DNA of 64,000 nt from Phytohabitans sp036906915 (GTDB taxonomy: Bacteria > Actinomycetota > Actinomycetes > Mycobacteriales > Micromonosporaceae): contig NZ_JBAKHX010000029.1 in NCBI RefSeq assembly GCF_036906915.1, positions 1 through 64,000 on the forward strand. The letters are read 5' to 3'. Numbering within the stretch: position 1 is the stretch's first letter; every line of letters starts with the position of its first letter. The notes beneath the pieces were generated by a model that was not told where the DNA came from, made no database searches, and was given only the letters and a program-made list of their open reading frames with translations. This document shows, piece by piece, positions 63,222 to 64,000 of this stretch. A program made the translations under genes and the position numbers.

Positions 63222-64000
63222 GTGCAGAATGCGGCCGTGGAGGTCGACGGGCGGCGGGTCTGGGGGTCAACGGCGACCTCCTACCCGCCGCTCCTGCGCG
63301 ACGGGGTCCGGGTCGCCCGCTGCCACGACATCGAGCTGACCGAGGCGCTGCTGCTCGGATACGACGGGCGGTGGGGTGAGCCCCGGTCGCTCGCCGCCGC
63401 GCACGCGCGGCTCGCCGGCACGCCCGTGCCACCCGACCCGCCGCCGAGGGCGGCCTCACCCCCGGGCGACGGCCAGGGGACACTCTTCGACGCCGCGCCG
63501 CCGCCGGCAGACGACCCCGAGATCTTGTCCAAGGTGTACGCGGACCAGGGTTCCCGGATCGCGATGGTGGACCATCCCGGGCGGTTCAAGCTGCTGGTGG
63601 CCGCCGAGTCCGCTGGCGCGCTGATCGCCGTGGAGATGGGTGCCGTCGGGCTGCCCTGGCGCGCCGACATCCACCACAAGCTGCTCGTCGACCTGCTCGG
63701 CGAGCCCTCAGCCGTCGGCGGTCCACCCCGGCGCCTAGCCGAGCTCACCGCCCGCATCAACGACGCGTTCGGGGTCCGCAGCCTCCATCCCGAGTCGCCC
63801 GCCGAGGTGCTGCGGGCGTTCACGCGCGCCGGCATCCAGCTGCCCAACACCCGGGCGTGGTCCCTGCGCGAGGTCGACCATCCGGCGGTGCCGCTCCTGC
63901 TGGAATACAAAGAGCTCTACCGAATCTGGACGGCCCACGGCTGGGCGTGGTGCGACACGTGGGTGCGCGACGGGCGGTTCCGGCCCGAATACGTGCCGGG
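63222..64000 (+). CDS. Bifunctional 3'-5' exonuclease/DNA polymerase, 5' part only
   Basis: An open frame runs from a GTG at 63222 (or GTG 63237) to the window end without a stop. The first 260 residues match actinomycete PolA-like proteins with a degenerate exonuclease domain: YPPLLRDGVRVARCHDIELT, LLLGYDGRWGEPRSL, LPWRADIHHKLLVDLLGE, and the start of the polymerase domain LLEYKELYRIWTAHGWAW. The rest, including the polymerase catalytic residues, lies beyond the window. The N-terminus appears shorter than usual for the family. Confidence 0.85.
   Translation, partial: MQNAAVEVDGRRVWGSTATSYPPLLRDGVRVARCHDIELTEALLLGYDGRWGEPRSLAAAHARLAGTPVPPDPPPRAASPPGDGQGTLFDAAPPPADDPEILSKVYADQGSRIAMVDHPGRFKLLVAAESAGALIAVEMGAVGLPWRADIHHKLLVDLLGEPSAVGGPPRRLAELTARINDAFGVRSLHPESPAEVLRAFTRAGIQLPNTRAWSLREVDHPAVPLLLEYKELYRIWTAHGWAWCDTWVRDGRFRPEYVP

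Overview
The window is 64 kb of very GC-rich chromosomal DNA with densely packed genes, many GTG starts and frequent 4-bp ATGA/GTGA overlaps. Gene content points to an actinomycete of the Micromonosporaceae type. The indicators are a MurL/MurD2 peptidoglycan pair, a cassette resembling Streptomyces coelicolor SCO2521-SCO2525, an AcnR-type aconitase regulator, NgcEFG-type amino-sugar transporters and a fabG-inhA-hemH run as in mycobacteria. No transposase, integrase, rRNA, tRNA or CRISPR array was recognised. All identifications are by reading the sequence from memory of the families; no database search was run.

Layout. 0.1-5 kb: mug, then a minus-strand run acnR - MNIO (DUF692) enzyme - partner protein - SDR, with a thioesterase upstream. 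4.5-13 kb: a nitrilase pseudogene, a HAD hydrolase, a RIO-like kinase, aconitase acnA with a DUF2630 protein, an NTF2-like protein and a pullulanase pseudogene. 12.4-16 kb: Xaa-Pro aminopeptidase and asparagine synthetase. 16-23.5 kb: the SCO2521-2525-like cassette (methyltransferase, two uncharacterised proteins, a ParA-like protein with a variant P-loop, a membrane protein) next to a D-amino-acid-oxidase-like flavoprotein. 23.5-26 kb: a secreted AA10 polysaccharide monooxygenase with CBM2, an MBL hydrolase and a thioesterase. 26-33 kb: a PAP2 membrane protein overlapping a PH-domain membrane protein tail to tail, then a MoxR-DUF58-VWA operon. 33-39 kb: two tiny ORFs, a NarL-type two-component system and the fabG-inhA-hemH-HAD operon. 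39-49 kb: DUF3097, a Rieske lipoprotein, a serine hydrolase, NfeD-SPFH, a SpoU methyltransferase, a PucR regulator and a secreted beta-propeller. 49.5-53 kb: murL and murD2, transcribed divergently. 53-64 kb: an aminotransferase and two complete ngcEFG-type ABC transporter sets flanking an N-acetylglucosamine-kinase-like gene and an RpiR regulator, ending in a truncated exonuclease/DNA polymerase gene.

The strongest non-coding signals are two. First, six copies of an approximately 57-bp palindrome with an extra third half-site occur at positions 87, 895, 32794, 39068, 49085 and 49386. Each lies downstream of a gene end and all share one orientation relative to that gene, with wobble and compensatory changes that suggest an RNA hairpin, probably a terminator family. 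Second, a near-identical 19-bp site (16/19 matches) lies upstream of both acnR and acnA and is the likely AcnR operator.
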